Assembly (NCBI RefSeq): GCF_021730435.1
Contig: NZ_JABWGX010000020.1
Location: 1 to 64,000, forward strand
Direction of reading: 5' to 3'
Length of the DNA stretch: 64,000 nt
Origin: Xanthobacter agilis
Lineage (GTDB): Bacteria; Pseudomonadota; Alphaproteobacteria; Rhizobiales; Xanthobacteraceae
This document shows, piece by piece, positions 47,996 through 58,302 of the stretch (its first letter is position 1; each line of letters begins with the position of its first letter). The notes below the pieces were generated by a model. The model was not told where the DNA came from, did not search any database, and saw only the letters and a list, made by a program, of their open reading frames with translations. Position numbers and translations under genes: made by a program.

Positions 47996-48110
47996 TTTTT
48001 TCGCGGCTTGCCCCAAGGCGCGCGAATGCCCATGCCTTCGCGCCTCGAAACACGCAAGCCTCGCAGGGGTTTAACAAATTCCCGGCGGGTCAAGCCCGCG
48101 CGGCGTGGCG

Positions 48111-48662
48111 TCAGGCGCCCGAAGCCGGCCCCTGGGGCTTGCGGGAGGCGATGGAAAGCCGCTGCACCCCCTCCCCCAGCCGCTTCGGCCGGCGCGACGA
48201 CAGGGTTCGGGAGTTCACGCCGGTCCAGCCGATCTCGCCGGAGAGGCGCGCATATTCGATCTTCGGGCAGCGGTTCATCACCACCTTGAGCCCGGCGGAT
48301 TCGGCCTTGGCGGCGACCTCGTCGTTGCGCACCCCGAGCTGCATCCACAGCACCTTCGGCGGGGGCACGAGGGCCGCCACCTCCTCCCACACGGCCGGCA
48401 GGTGCTCCGGCGCGCGGAACACGTCCACCATGTCGATGGGCTCGGGCACGTCGGCGAGGCGGGCGACGAAGGTGAGCCCGGCCACCACCTTGCCGGCCTG
48501 CCCCGGATTGACCGGGAACACGCGATAGCCGCGCTCGGAGAGGTATTTCATCACGAAATAGGACGGCCGGGCGCTATTGGTGCTGGCGCCGACGATGGCA
48601 ATGGTGCGCACCTCTTCCAAGATGCCGCGGATATAGCTGTCGGCGTACTGATCATGGTTCAT
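48111..48662 (-). CDS. CoA-binding domain protein (YccU-like)
   Basis: This 183-residue cytoplasmic protein has a Rossmann CoA-binding domain: TIAIVGASTNSARPSYFVMK, GYRVFPVNPG, FRAPEHLPAVWEEVAALVPP and LWMQLGVRNDEVAAKAESAG, as in YccU and the succinyl-CoA ligase alpha N-terminus. The family function is unknown. The last 40 residues are an Arg/Ser-rich tail beyond the domain. GGGAGG lies before the ATG at 48662. Confidence 0.88.
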   Translation of the reverse strand: MNHDQYADSYIRGILEEVRTIAIVGASTNSARPSYFVMKYLSERGYRVFPVNPGQAGKVVAGLTFVARLADVPEPIDMVDVFRAPEHLPAVWEEVAALVPPPKVLWMQLGVRNDEVAAKAESAGLKVVMNRCPKIEYARLSGEIGWTGVNSRTLSSRRPKRLGEGVQRLSIASRKPQGPASGA

Positions 48663-48697
48663 GGCCGCCTCCCGTTCTGTCGTCCTTGCCCGCGGCG

Positions 48698-49474
48698 TCA
48701 GAGCTTCGCCTTGCGGAACAGCCGGGCGAAGTTGTCCGTGGTGGCCTGCGCCACCTGCTCGGCGCTCACACCACGCGCCTGCGCCAGCACCTTGGCGGTC
48801 TGGGTCACGAATGAAGGCTCGTTGCGGCTGCCGCGATGGGGCACGGGCGCGAGATAGGGCGAATCCGTCTCCACCAGAATGCGATCTTCCGGCACCGTGG
48901 CGGCAATGGCCCGCAGATCCTCGCTTTTCTTGAAGGTGATGACCCCGGAAAAGGAGATATAACCGCCCAGCGCCAACGCCCGCCGCGCCAGTTCCGGGCC
49001 GGCGGTGAAGCAATGCAGCAGGAAGGGAAAGGCGCCCTTGGCGCTTTCCTCCTCCAGGATGGCGGCGGTGTCATCGTCCGCGTCGCGGGCGTGGATCACC
49101 AGCGGCAGGCCGGTCTCGCGCGCGGCGGCGATGTGGGTACGGAAGCCCTGCTCCTGCGCCGCGCGCGGGCAGGTGTCGTAATGATAGTCGAGCCCCACCT
49201 CGCCGATGGCCACCACCTTGGGGTGCGCCGCCAGGGCCACGAGGTCCGCGGTGGTCACATCGAGTTCCTCGACCGCGTAATGGGGATGGGTGCCCACGGA
49301 GCAGCTCACCGCGTCGAACCGCTCGGCGATGGCGCGGATGGCCTCAAACTTCCGCACCCGCGTCGAGATGGTGACCAGATGGCCGACGCCCGCGGCCTGC
49401 GCGCGCGCCACCACGTCCGGCAGTTCGGCGGAAAAATCGGGGAAATCCAGGTGGCAATGGCTGTCGACGAGCAT
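48698..49474 (-). CDS. tatD: TatD-family metal-dependent hydrolase/DNase
   Basis: This 258-residue TIM-barrel hydrolase belongs to the TatD family of metal-dependent DNases. Metal ligands are seen in MLVDSHCHLDF (N-terminus), AIGEVGLDYHYD, LVIHARDADDD, FLLHCFTAG and RILVETDSPYLAPVPHRG. It is 35 bases upstream of the CoA-binding gene on the same strand, so the two probably form an operon. In many Rhizobiales tatD follows metG; here they are about 3 kb apart. Confidence 0.95.
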   Translation of the reverse strand: MLVDSHCHLDFPDFSAELPDVVARAQAAGVGHLVTISTRVRKFEAIRAIAERFDAVSCSVGTHPHYAVEELDVTTADLVALAAHPKVVAIGEVGLDYHYDTCPRAAQEQGFRTHIAAARETGLPLVIHARDADDDTAAILEEESAKGAFPFLLHCFTAGPELARRALALGGYISFSGVITFKKSEDLRAIAATVPEDRILVETDSPYLAPVPHRGSRNEPSFVTQTAKVLAQARGVSAEQVAQATTDNFARLFRKAKL

Positions 49475-49604
49475 GGCGGGTCACGCATATCCGGAAGATG
49501 ACCCTTCCCATAAGCCCATCGGCGCGCGCCGTCGAGGCGGCGCGACAGCCGGTGGGCGGCGTGCCAGGATGCCGCCCCTCGACTCGCCCAGCAGGAGTTC
49601 CAAC

Positions 49605-50171
49605 GTGCCGCCCTTCCGCCCCGCCTTCCAGCGCCTCGCGGAGGCGTCCCTGCCATGGGCCGCCGCGCTCGTGGTGCTCTCGGTCGCGCTGCTGGCGTGG
49701 AGTGCGCAGGTGTCCCTTCCGGTCCAGCCGGTGCCCATCACCCTGCAAAGCTATGTGCTGCTCACCCTCGCGGCCCTGTTCGGCTGGCAGCTGGGAGCGC
49801 TCGTGGTTGCCGCTTATGTGGCGCTCGGGCTGGCTGGCCTGCCGGTGTTCGCCAACGGGGGGAGCGGGCTGGCCGTGCTCGCGGGTCCGTCGGCCGGCTT
49901 CATCGCGGGGTTCGTGGTGGTTGGCGTCGGTGTTGGCGCGCTCCAGCAATATTGGGCCCGGCTGCGTCCGCTACCCCTGTTCGCCACGCTGGCGCTGGGC
50001 CATCTGGTGCTGATGGCCATGGGCGCGGGCTGGATCGCCATCAAGGGCGGCTATGCCGTGGCCTTGGACAAGGCCTTCCTGCCCTTCCTGCCGGGCGCGG
50101 CGGTGAAGTCCATCGCCGCCCTCGCCACCGTGATCGTGGTGGAACGCCTCGCGGGCACGCCCCGGCACTGA
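49605..50171 (+). CDS. bioY: Biotin transporter substrate-binding subunit BioY
   Basis: BioY is the membrane S-component that binds biotin, alone or with an ECF module (BioMN). The 188-residue protein has six hydrophobic segments and the family stretch VQPVPITLQSYVLLTLAALFG, with GLAGLPVFANGGSGLAVLAG and GPSAGFIAGF. The GTG start at 49605 has AGGAG seven bases upstream; earlier in-frame starts lack this. No bioM or bioN gene is nearby. Confidence 0.92.
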   Translation: MPPFRPAFQRLAEASLPWAAALVVLSVALLAWSAQVSLPVQPVPITLQSYVLLTLAALFGWQLGALVVAAYVALGLAGLPVFANGGSGLAVLAGPSAGFIAGFVVVGVGVGALQQYWARLRPLPLFATLALGHLVLMAMGAGWIAIKGGYAVALDKAFLPFLPGAAVKSIAALATVIVVERLAGTPRH

Positions 50172-50200
50172 AGCCGGGATGCGCGGACGTTCAAGGCCGC

Positions 50201-50704
50201 TCAGACCGAATCGGCAATTTCCTTCTTGAGGGCTTCCGCGTCCGGTCCCGGCATGGCGATGGCCCGCACCACCTCACCCGGACTGCCCGGATTGGTGACG
50301 ATGGACGCCTCCAGCGACACCGTGACCGCGCCACCGGACGTGTTGAAGATGTAGTCCAGCCGGAACGCCGCATTGGAAGAGGCCCCGTTGGTGCGCTTCA
50401 GCGCTTCATCCGGCGGCAGGCGCTTTTCCGCCACGAGCTGGGCCGGTTGATCGACGGTGATGGCATAGCCGCGCGCGCGCCGCGCGGTGGCCAACCGTCC
50501 GCGGACCAGGGTCGCATCCGCAGCAGGCAAGCGCACCTCGATGCGGGGCACCGTGGGCCCCTCGGGCACCGGAGGCGGCGCCCCGGCCGGCATCATGGGG
50601 GGAATCGGGTCATAATTGGCCGGGGTCTGAGCCACGCGATCGCTCGAACAGGCTGTCACGAGCAGCACCGCAGCGAGTCCAAACACCCCTTTCAGCCTCG
50701 TCAT
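50201..50704 (-). CDS. Hypothetical lipoprotein
   Basis: This 167-residue protein has a lipoprotein signal (MTRLKGVFGLAAVLLVTACSS, lipobox VTAC), so it should be anchored in the envelope. A Pro-rich stretch (residues about 32-52) leads to a folded domain with RARGYAITVDQPAQLVAEKR and SNAAFRLDYIFNTSGGAVTV. It resembles small Rhizobiales lipoproteins with no known role. The ATG at 50704 is used; the frame is open further upstream. It converges with bioY. Confidence 0.75.
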   Translation of the reverse strand: MTRLKGVFGLAAVLLVTACSSDRVAQTPANYDPIPPMMPAGAPPPVPEGPTVPRIEVRLPAADATLVRGRLATARRARGYAITVDQPAQLVAEKRLPPDEALKRTNGASSNAAFRLDYIFNTSGGAVTVSLEASIVTNPGSPGEVVRAIAMPGPDAEALKKEIADSV

Positions 50705-51198
50705 CGGCACTGCTCCCGCAACCTCCCCGTCCAACGGCGCCACACGCCTCGCACGACGGCGGCACCCTAAAGCATTTTCCCGCATCATTGAATTGCGAAA
50801 ATCCATGAACCGGTTGTCCTAGCGTCATGCGGATCGCCGACAGCCGAGTCGCCTACGCGCAGGGAGGGGCGCCGTCCGGCCCGCACCGGTGTCGAACGGC
50901 GCCAATACACAAAGAAACCCGCCTCCGCGCCTGCACGAATATGTCGCATAACGCGGACCGACCGCCACAAAAACCAAGCGAGAGAAATCACTCGACGGCC
51001 AGGGCAGAGTGCCATGCAGAATTACGCTGCACCGCAAAATCAATGCGTTGGATCAAAATCCGCGAACCTTTCCTTGCACGCGCAATGGACAGCGGCGCCG
51101 CGCCGACGCAAGCTGAGAACAGGGAGAGCCGGCGGTACCACTTGCCGGAAAATATTGTTCCTGCAAAGAAACAATGAACGCCTGCAGGGGAAAGCCAT
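50705..51198. other. Non-coding gap upstream of the chemoreceptor-like gene
   Basis: About 490 bases with no convincing gene. It holds a REP-like hairpin (50774-50802) near the lipoprotein start and the leader of the chemoreceptor-like gene. Short frames here lack ribosome-binding sites. Confidence 0.5.
50774..50802. repeat. REP-like hairpin
   Basis: ATTTT-CC-CGCA (50774-50784) pairs with TGCGAAAAT (50794-50802), nine pairs with a two-base bulge. The surrounding words AAAGCATTTTCC and GAACCGG resemble the intergenic element at 26702-26789, suggesting one repeat family. Confidence 0.4.
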
Positions 51199-52407
51199 AT
51201 GGACGCCTACAGGGACCACACCGTTGTCACCAACGGCGGGGGGGCGGTGATCGTCGCCTCGGCCGCCGAGGACCGGACCGGCGCACTCGCCGCCGGCATC
51301 ACGCAAGCGGCGCGCTTGCTGGGAGACCTCAGTTGCCTGCTCGCCTGGGGCAGCGGCAATGCACAGCGCCTGTCGGGAGAAAGCGTCGCCATCTCCGGCG
51401 CGGTGGAGGAGCTGGCCCGCACCACCGACAACATCGCCTCGGCCGCCACCTCCACCTATGACCAGTCCACCGACGCCGCCCGCATCGTGTCGCAGACGGT
51501 GGGACAGGCGGCCCAGGCGGCAAGCGCCATCGGCGACATCGCCTCGGCCTTTTCCGACATCCAATCCCGCATCGGGCAACTCACCCAGGCCATCCGCGCC
51601 ATTGGCGAGATGGCGCGCGACATCGACACCATTTCCAAGCAGACCAAGCTCTTGTCGCTCAACGCCACGATCGAGGCGGCGCGGGCCGGGGCGGCGGGCC
51701 TCGGCTTCGGCGTGGTGGCCTCGGAGGTGAAGGCTCTGTCCGAGCAGACCGCGCGCACCACCGCCAACATCAGCGCCAAGCTGGCGGAGCTCAATCAGGT
51801 GCTCGCCGCCGTGTCCCAGGCGGTCGCCGATGGCGGCGGCCGGGTGGAAAGCGGCACCCGCGCCTTCAATGAGGTGTCGCGCAACATGGATCAGGTGTCG
51901 GAGCGCGTGGGCGGCGCCACCGAGCGCATCGAAAGCATCAGCCACGCCTTGGGCGAGCAGAAGACCGCCACCAATTCCATCGCCGCCTCCCTCGCCGAGG
52001 TGGCCCGCCTCGCGACTCAGAACAAGGCCGATGGCGATTCGTCCGGCGCCTTGCTGGCCAAGGCCCAGGCCGCCGCGATGACGGTGCTCGACGGCCTGGA
52101 CGTGGACGGCGACCATGCCTACACGCCGATGACATTCGCGGCGGAACTCGCCAACTGGCGCGGCGCCCTCGCCCAATGCCTCGTCGGCGCCCGCGCGGAT
52201 CGGGCCTATGACGACCCGCCGTTCGGCGCCGAGCGGCTGCTGCCGCCGATCGTGCGCGAGGCCGTCGCGCCCCATCTGACCGCCATCCGCGCCGCCGCGC
52301 GGGAGCTGGGGCGCAAGCTTCAGGCCGGGGATATTGAAGGCGCGATCAAGGCCTACACCACCGCCGACGGTCACCTGACGGAGGTCACCACCCGCCTGGC
52401 CGGGTGA
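51199..52407 (+). CDS. Soluble methyl-accepting chemotaxis-like protein
   Basis: This 402-residue protein is all helical and has no signal peptide or membrane segment, so it is a cytoplasmic receptor. The signalling hairpin tip is seen at about residues 148-190 ([20 protein letters not shown] and [20 protein letters not shown]), which contacts CheA and CheW. The C-terminal 110 residues (after about 290) form a separate helical domain I do not recognise. The N-terminal 30 residues do not resemble a known sensor. No che genes are nearby. Confidence 0.85.
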   Translation: MDAYRDHTVVTNGGGAVIVASAAEDRTGALAAGITQAARLLGDLSCLLAWGSGNAQRLSGESVAISGAVEELARTTDNIASAATSTYDQSTDAARIVSQTVGQAAQAASAIGDIASAFSDIQSRIGQLTQAIRAIGEMARDIDTISKQTKLLSLNATIEAARAGAAGLGFGVVASEVKALSEQTARTTANISAKLAELNQVLAAVSQAVADGGGRVESGTRAFNEVSRNMDQVSERVGGATERIESISHALGEQKTATNSIAASLAEVARLATQNKADGDSSGALLAKAQAAAMTVLDGLDVDGDHAYTPMTFAAELANWRGALAQCLVGARADRAYDDPPFGAERLLPPIVREAVAPHLTAIRAAARELGRKLQAGDIEGAIKAYTTADGHLTEVTTRLAG

Positions 52408-52449
52408 CGGCCGAACCGTGCCCGGCCGCAGGACATCCCACCGCCCCGG

Positions 52450-54009
52450 TCAGGCCGAGGCGGTGTCGGGCTCCACATAGCGCGGGAACACCCCGACCGG
52501 CGTCGGCAGGCGCAGGCCCGCCGACAGGCGGTGGGCGGGTCCCAGCCGGTCGAAGCCGCGCGCATCCGGCGGCACCGCCACGAGGTCAAGGAGCTTTCCA
52601 GCGCTCTCCGGCATCACCGGCTGCACCAGGATGCCCACCTCGCGGATGATTTCCGCGGTCACCCACAACACGGTCGCCATGCGGGCGGGATCGGTCTTGC
52701 GCAAAGCCCAGGGCGCTTGCGCGGCGAAATAGCGGTTGGCGTCCGCCACCACCGCCCACACCGCATTGAGATACTGGTGGATGGCCTGGGACGACATGGC
52801 CTCCCGCGCCTTTTCCAGAATGCCGTCGGCGAGCGCCACGATGGCCTCGTCCTCCGCCGAAAGCGGACCCGGCTGCGGCACCACGCCGTCGAGATTCTTG
52901 GCGATCATGGACAAGGAGCGCTGGGCGAGGTTGCCAAGGTCGTTGGCAAGATCCGCGTTCATGCGCGCCACGATGGCCTCGTGGCTGTAGGAGCCGTCCT
53001 GGCCGAACGACACCTCGCGCAGGAAGAAATAGCGGATGGCGTCCACGCCATAGGTGGCGGCAAGATCGAACGGATCGACCACGTTGCCCACCGACTTCGA
53101 CATCTTCTCCCCGCGGTTGAACAGGAAGCCGTGGCCGAACACCCTTTTGGGCGCCTCCAGCCCCGCCGACCACAGGAAAGCCGGCCAATAGACCGCATGG
53201 AAGCGGATGATGTCCTTGCCGATGACGTGCAGATTCGCCGGCCAGTAGCGCTTGAACAGCTCGCCCTCGGTGTCCGGATAGCCGAGCGCGGTGATGTAAT
53301 TGGTCAGCGCGTCCACCCACACATACATGATGTGCTTGGAATCGCCGGGCACCGGGATGCCCCAATCGAACGTCGTGCGCGAGATGGAGAGATCCTGGAG
53401 CCCGCCGGACACGAAGCTCACCACCTCGTTGCGGCGTGCCTCCGGCATGATGAAGCCGGGGTTCTGCGCATAATAGGCCAGCAGCCGGTCCTGATAGGCG
53501 GACAGGCGGAAGAAATAGCTCTCCTCCTCCACCCATTCCACCGGCGTGCCCTGGGGGCCGAGCCGCACACCATCGGCGTTCAACGCCGTCTCGTCCTCGG
53601 CGTAATAGGCTTCGTCGCGGACTGAGTACCAGCCGGAATAGGTGGATTTGTAGATGTCGCCCCTGGCCGCCATCTTCTCCCAGATGGCCTGGCTCGACGC
53701 GGCGTGCCGCGCCTGGGTGGTGCGGATGAAATCATCGATGGACAGGCCGAAGGTCTCGACCATGGCCTGGAAGCGCGGCACGTTGCGTTCCACCAGTTCG
53801 CGCGGTGTCAGACCCGCCTTCTGGGCGGTCTGAAGCATCTTGATGCCATGCTCGTCGGTGCCGGTCAGGAACCGCACATCGTAGCCGTCGAGCCGCATGA
53901 AGCGGGCGATGCAATCGGATGCGATGGCCTCATAGGCATGGCCCATGTGCGGCACACCATTGGGATAGGCGATGGCGGTCGTGATGTAGAACGGCGGCTT
54001 CGTCGACAT
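52450..54009 (-). CDS. metG: Methionyl-tRNA synthetase
   Basis: MetG charges tRNA-Met. The 519-residue protein has the class I signature HMGHAYE (HIGH box) near residue 18, GTDEHGIKM, and the KMSKS loop in [15 protein letters not shown]. It lacks the C-terminal EMAP-like tRNA-binding domain found in longer MetRS proteins, which is usual for alphaproteobacteria. The start at 54009 ([20 protein letters not shown]) is the family start; upstream in-frame codons are ignored. It lies about 100 bases after holB in the tmk-holB-metG run. Confidence 0.97.
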   Translation of the reverse strand: MSTKPPFYITTAIAYPNGVPHMGHAYEAIASDCIARFMRLDGYDVRFLTGTDEHGIKMLQTAQKAGLTPRELVERNVPRFQAMVETFGLSIDDFIRTTQARHAASSQAIWEKMAARGDIYKSTYSGWYSVRDEAYYAEDETALNADGVRLGPQGTPVEWVEEESYFFRLSAYQDRLLAYYAQNPGFIMPEARRNEVVSFVSGGLQDLSISRTTFDWGIPVPGDSKHIMYVWVDALTNYITALGYPDTEGELFKRYWPANLHVIGKDIIRFHAVYWPAFLWSAGLEAPKRVFGHGFLFNRGEKMSKSVGNVVDPFDLAATYGVDAIRYFFLREVSFGQDGSYSHEAIVARMNADLANDLGNLAQRSLSMIAKNLDGVVPQPGPLSAEDEAIVALADGILEKAREAMSSQAIHQYLNAVWAVVADANRYFAAQAPWALRKTDPARMATVLWVTAEIIREVGILVQPVMPESAGKLLDLVAVPPDARGFDRLGPAHRLSAGLRLPTPVGVFPRYVEPDTASA

Positions 54010-54106
54010 GGGCAGCTCTTGGACGTCTCTTCGACCGCACCGGCGGCCGGGGCGGATCGAGGTCTGGCCGACCACGGCCGGGCCGGCGCCCGGGTCTTAC
54101 CCCAGT

Positions 54107-55141
54107 CTAGCGCACGGCGTCGGCGAGGTCGGCAAAGATGCGGAACACCAGCGCCTTGCGATCGAGGTTGAACACATCCGCCTCGACCGCGTTGCGCCGC
54201 ACCTTCTCCCACACCTCGCCCAGCCGGACAAGGCGATGGGGCGTCTCGCCGCCGCCGGTGGCGCGCGCGGCGATGTAATCGCTCACCGCCTCGATGAACA
54301 AGGCAAGGCCGTCGCCCCGGTCGCCCTGCAGGCGCGCGCCGAGGGCGTGCAGTTCTTCCGCCTTGGGCGCCGGCAGTTGATCGAGCGCCCGCAGGGTGGC
54401 CGATCGCACCTCCATCCCCTCCCCGCGCGCCAGCACCACCGCCCGGCGCACGCTGCCCTGGCTTGCCTCCGCCGCCGATGGCAGAAGCGCGGGATCAAGC
54501 TCCACGCCCTGGGCGCGTAAATGGTCCAGCGCCGCCAGCACCTCGTCCGTGTGCAGCGGGCGCAGGCGCACCAGGCGCGTGCGCGAGCGGATGGTGGGCA
54601 GCACCCGCCCCGGCGCATGGGAAATCAGCAGGAACAGCGCCTGCGGCGGCGGCTCCTCCAGGGTCTTCAGCAACGCGTTGGCGCCGAAGGCGTTGAGCTC
54701 GTCCACCGCATCCACGATGCACACCCGCCAGCCGCCCCCGGCCGCCGTGGCGCCAAAGAAGGCGCGCACGCGGCGCACCATTTCCGCCGGAATCACCGTG
54801 GGGATCTTGTCCTCACCCGCCTCCGGCGCGCGGCGCAGCACCAGCAGGTCCGGATGGGTGAGAGAGGAGACCTGCCGGAACACCGGATGTTGCGCCGGCA
54901 GGTCCAGCCCCTGGGCACCGACCAGAGCCGCGGGGCCGGCGAGCACCGCGCGGGCGAGCCGATAGGCCAAGGTCGCCTTGCCCACCCCCTCCGGACCGCC
55001 CAGCAGCAGCGCATGGGGCAGCCGGCCCGCGCGCCAGTCGGCGGACAGGTCCGCCTCCAGCGTGGCATGACCGAACAGGTGATCCTGGCTGCGCGGATGC
55101 GGAGCATCGGGCAGCACATCCCCGGCCAGCACCTCGCTCAT
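54107..55141 (-). CDS. holB: DNA polymerase III subunit delta-prime
   Basis: Delta-prime is part of the clamp loader that places the beta clamp on DNA. The 344-residue AAA+ protein has the degenerate P-loop [20 protein letters not shown], the SRC-like [20 protein letters not shown] and [19 protein letters not shown]. It overlaps tmk as ATGA. The C-terminal half is helical, as in other alphaproteobacterial HolB proteins. Confidence 0.95.
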   Translation of the reverse strand: MSEVLAGDVLPDAPHPRSQDHLFGHATLEADLSADWRAGRLPHALLLGGPEGVGKATLAYRLARAVLAGPAALVGAQGLDLPAQHPVFRQVSSLTHPDLLVLRRAPEAGEDKIPTVIPAEMVRRVRAFFGATAAGGGWRVCIVDAVDELNAFGANALLKTLEEPPPQALFLLISHAPGRVLPTIRSRTRLVRLRPLHTDEVLAALDHLRAQGVELDPALLPSAAEASQGSVRRAVVLARGEGMEVRSATLRALDQLPAPKAEELHALGARLQGDRGDGLALFIEAVSDYIAARATGGGETPHRLVRLGEVWEKVRRNAVEADVFNLDRKALVFRIFADLADAVR

Positions 55142-55800
55142 CGCATCGCCTCGGCGCCGGTCGACTCCAGCGCGAGGCGCGCATCCACCAGCGCGGCGAT
55201 CCGGACGGCCACGGCCTCCGCGGCCGGGGTCGCGTCGACCACAGCGCACCGTTCCGGTTCGGCCGCGGCGAGGGCGAGGAAAGCATCGCGCACCGCGCCG
55301 TGATAGGCCAGCCCCTCCCGCTCGAACCGGTCGGCGACAGCGCCCTTGCCACGAGCGGCGGCGCGCCCCAGGCCCACCTCGGGCGGCACATCGAGCACCA
55401 GGGTGAGATCGGGCCGGGCCTTCACGCACACCCGCTCCAGCCCGCGCAGCAGCTCCGGCTCCACATGGCCGACGACGCCCTGGTATACACGGGTGGAATC
55501 CATGAAGCGATCGCACACCACCACGGTGCCCGCCGCAAGCGCCGGGGCGATGAGCACCGCCACGTGATCGGCGCGAGCCGCGGCGAACAACAGCGCTTCC
55601 ACGCGCGGCCCGAGCGGCTCGGCCGCGCCCGACAACAGCACATGGCGCACCGCCTCGGCCCCCGCGGAACCGCCCGGCTCCCGTGTCTCCACCACCCGGC
55701 GCCCCCGGGCGCGCAGATGGGCGGCCAACAGCCGTGCCTGGGTCGACTTGCCGGTGCCTTCGCCGCCTTCCAGGGTGATGAACAGGCCGCGCGCGCTCAT
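55138..55800 (-). CDS. tmk: Thymidylate kinase
   Basis: Tmk phosphorylates dTMP to dTDP. The 220-residue protein begins [20 protein letters not shown] with the P-loop GGEGTGKST, has [17 protein letters not shown] with the catalytic arginine region and [15 protein letters not shown]. It lies 70 bases downstream of the carboxypeptidase-like gene and overlaps holB by four bases. Confidence 0.97.
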   Translation of the reverse strand: MSARGLFITLEGGEGTGKSTQARLLAAHLRARGRRVVETREPGGSAGAEAVRHVLLSGAAEPLGPRVEALLFAAARADHVAVLIAPALAAGTVVVCDRFMDSTRVYQGVVGHVEPELLRGLERVCVKARPDLTLVLDVPPEVGLGRAAARGKGAVADRFEREGLAYHGAVRDAFLALAAAEPERCAVVDATPAAEAVAVRIAALVDARLALESTGAEAMR

Positions 55801-55870
55801 CGTGACGCGTGCGCCTGGTGGCGGGAGACAGATGATCGGTCCATGGGGTCGCCCTTGAAGCTTCGGGCCG

Positions 55871-57076
55871 TCATTTATGCAGCTTCGCGACCGCCTGCGC
55901 CACGAGCCCGCGCGCGGAATCCCCGAGGAACGTCATTCCACCGTCGAGCGCGCGATCCCAGAGCGAGCCCACGGGCACATCTTCCCGCGTGAAGAGCGGC
56001 ACCTCCAGCACCTTGATGTCGCCGCGCGTCACCTCCATCTGGCCCACCTGCGTGCCCTTGGCCACCGGCGCCTGAAGGGGGCCGGTGTAGGACACGCGGG
56101 CGGTGATCCTTTCTCCACCCCGGCGCGAGGTGAGCACCCGTACCGGTCCCCTGGCGGTCAACCCCACCGAACCGCTGGCGCCGCCGAAGACCTGCGCCCG
56201 GCCGATCTCAGCATCGGCGGCGAAAATCTCCCGCTGCTGGAACGACTGGAAGCCCCAGTCCAGGAGCTTGCGCGCCTCGTCGAGGCGCTCCTTCTCCGAT
56301 TTGGCGCCGAGCACCACCACCACGAGGCGCTGCCCGTTCTGCACCGCCGAGCCGAGAAGGTGGTAGCCGACCTCCTTCAGCCACGCCTGTTGCAAGCCGT
56401 CAGCGCCCACGCCCGCCGTCAGCAGGGTGTTGCGGTTGCGCTGCTTGATCTTGTTCCAATCGATGCCCGGCAGAGCAAAGATGGCGTATTCCTTCGGAAA
56501 GGTCCGGATGATGAACTGCGCCAGCGTCGCCATGTCCCGCGCGGTCGAGAGCTGGCCGGGATCGGCAAAGCCGGTGGCGTTGCGAAAATCCGAATTGCTC
56601 ATGCCGATGGTCTTGGCCATCTGGTTCATGAGGGCGGCGAACTCGCCCTCGGTCCCCGAGACGCCCTCGGCCAAGGCGATCGCAGCGTCGTTGCCCGAGA
56701 CCACGATAGCGCCCGCCAGCAGATCCTCCACCCGCACCGGCTTGTTCACCTCCGCGAACATGGCCGCGCCACCCGATGGACCACCCCCGCGCCGCCAAGC
56801 ATTGACGCTGACGGTGAAGGGCGTGTCGAGCGTGATCTTGCCCGCCTTGAGCTGGGCGAAGACCACTTCCGCCGTCATCACCTTGGCGAGGCTGGATGGC
56901 TGGAACTGCCGATCGGCATCCTTTTCATACAGAATGGTGCCGGTCTCATAGTCCACCAGGATGGCGGCCGGAACGTGCGTCTGGAAGGTGCTCTCGGCCA
57001 CGCTCGGCCGCGGCGCCAGCACACCGAGAGCGGCGCAAACCACAACCAGGAGACGCAAGAGAATACGTATGCTCAC
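55871..57076 (-). CDS. D-alanyl-D-alanine carboxypeptidase family protein lacking a KTG box
   Basis: This 401-residue exported protein resembles DacA/DacC (PBP5/6) low-mass penicillin-binding proteins that trim peptidoglycan pentapeptides. Signal peptide residues 1-28, catalytic SxxK at S62-K65 ([12 protein letters not shown]) and SGN at 127-129 are present, as are the PBP5 C-terminal domain and a terminal amphipathic stretch ([13 protein letters not shown]). The third active-site motif, expected as KTG in ADGLKTGYLKE, reads QQA ([11 protein letters not shown], residues 229-231). Loss of that lysine predicts weak or no carboxypeptidase activity. The start is taken as a GTG at 57076; no ATG fits. 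Confidence 0.9.
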   Translation of the reverse strand: MSIRILLRLLVVVCAALGVLAPRPSVAESTFQTHVPAAILVDYETGTILYEKDADRQFQPSSLAKVMTAEVVFAQLKAGKITLDTPFTVSVNAWRRGGGPSGGAAMFAEVNKPVRVEDLLAGAIVVSGNDAAIALAEGVSGTEGEFAALMNQMAKTIGMSNSDFRNATGFADPGQLSTARDMATLAQFIIRTFPKEYAIFALPGIDWNKIKQRNRNTLLTAGVGADGLQQAWLKEVGYHLLGSAVQNGQRLVVVVLGAKSEKERLDEARKLLDWGFQSFQQREIFAADAEIGRAQVFGGASGSVGLTARGPVRVLTSRRGGERITARVSYTGPLQAPVAKGTQVGQMEVTRGDIKVLEVPLFTREDVPVGSLWDRALDGGMTFLGDSARGLVAQAVAKLHK

Positions 57077-57588
57077 GAGACGAGACCCGATTCCGATGCC
57101 GCCGGCGCGACGGTGGGGCCATTCTTCAGCACTGGGCTCCACTTCGCAAACCCCATTCTGCCCCCGGCTACCGAAACGATCCCCTTTGCCCCGGCGGCCA
57201 AGGACGTGCACCAAGGACGTGCACCAAGCACGCCATCCCTCGGTCGAGGGGCAATAGGACTGCGCGTGGGGCTGGGCGTTGGGGTTCAGGTGCTGGGCGA
57301 AAGGCCAAGGACGGCCATTGAACATGCCGGACACGGGGCTGCGGCCCGGCCCCTATCGCGCGGGAGAACATGTCTCCCCCCCCCAGACACGATCGAACGC
57401 CCGGTCAAGCGAGTGCCCAAATGGCAAATCGCACGCCCAGCAATCCAGACCGGACCACATGGTATGCGCCCACGCCAATGATTTAAGGATAGGCACTTCT
57501 GCGATTGAACGCCCGGAGCCGCCTGGAACGTCGTTTCTCCAATCCAGCGTCGAATCCCGAATTCGGGCATGCTCCGCCAAATGGCCCC
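57077..57588. other. Non-coding gap upstream of the carboxypeptidase-family gene
   Basis: About 510 bases with no convincing gene. It contains a 13-base tandem duplication (57201-57226), a short inverted repeat GGGAGA/TCTCCC (57362-57378) and a run of nine Cs. The carboxypeptidase-family promoter should lie here. Confidence 0.5.
57201..57226. repeat. 13-base tandem duplication
   Basis: AGGACGTGCACCA occurs twice head to tail (57201-57213, 57214-57226) in the gap upstream of the carboxypeptidase-family gene. Confidence 0.85.
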
Positions 57589-58302
57589 TCAGCCCGCGCT
57601 GGCGGAAGATGGGCTCACGGACTTTCCCGCCTCGGCGATCGAAGCACCACCCGTGCGCCGCTGCGCCGTCCGCTGCAGGCCGCGCGCGTATTCCTCGCCC
57701 TCTTTGGTCCAGCGCTCGATGCGCCCGGTCGGCCCCCGCACCGGAGCCCGCTCAAGATCGATGTCGACGCTGCGCGGATAATGTTCGCGACCTTCCCGCA
57801 CCTGCGTCAGGCCAAGCGAACCATTGCGGATGCGCACCTCGTCCATCGACCGCCCGGCAGCAATGCCTTGCGCGCGAAACAACTGATACTCACGATCACT
57901 GAGGATGCGAACCTGAGAGACGTTGTCGAGACTGTCGGGGTCCATGACCACCCACACGGTCCCGCGCTGTGAGGCCACCACGCCCCGCGCGCGCTGCTCC
58001 ATGGAGCGCAAATAGTCCTGGCATCGCGGGCTATCATAAAGACGCTTCAGGCGCTCGGTCCGGCGCCATTCGCGCAAGCCGTACACGCCGCTGGCAAATT
58101 GTGTCACCAGAACGCTGGCCGGCAGCATGTAAATGGCAAACTCGCCCTGAACGACGACCCAAGCCCCAGCGATGGCGAGACTGCCAGCCGCCGCGGCGGA
58201 AAAATGACGCCAGATACCGTCGAGAAAATGGCTGAACGGGCCGAGCTCCTTCTGATGGATCTCGTCCATGAGGTGCGCATGAGGCATAGCCCTATTTTGC
58301 AT
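57589..58302 (-). CDS. Unrecognised membrane protein
   Basis: This 237-residue protein starts MQNRAMPHAHLMDEIHQKEL with GGAGAAGG upstream of the ATG at 58302. Two hydrophobic segments are seen at about residues 36-72 (SAAAAGSLAIAGAWVVVQGE and AIYMLPASVLVTQFASGVYG), so it should be an inner-membrane protein with a cytoplasmic C-terminal region. That region contains RRTERLKRLYDSPRCQDYLR, VVASQRGTVWVVMDPDSLDN and VRILSDREYQLFRAQGIAAG, and ends in a Ser/Ala-rich tail. I do not recognise a family and no informative neighbour exists. The upstream region is less GC-rich than the rest of the window. Confidence 0.65.
   Translation of the reverse strand: MQNRAMPHAHLMDEIHQKELGPFSHFLDGIWRHFSAAAAGSLAIAGAWVVVQGEFAIYMLPASVLVTQFASGVYGLREWRRTERLKRLYDSPRCQDYLRSMEQRARGVVASQRGTVWVVMDPDSLDNVSQVRILSDREYQLFRAQGIAAGRSMDEVRIRNGSLGLTQVREGREHYPRSVDIDLERAPVRGPTGRIERWTKEGEEYARGLQRTAQRRTGGASIAEAGKSVSPSSASAG

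Noticed and set aside
47919-48077. SAM-II riboswitch in the metY leader
   Set aside because: The conserved core bases and pseudoknot of SAM-II could not be found; an inverted repeat and simple hairpin were found instead.
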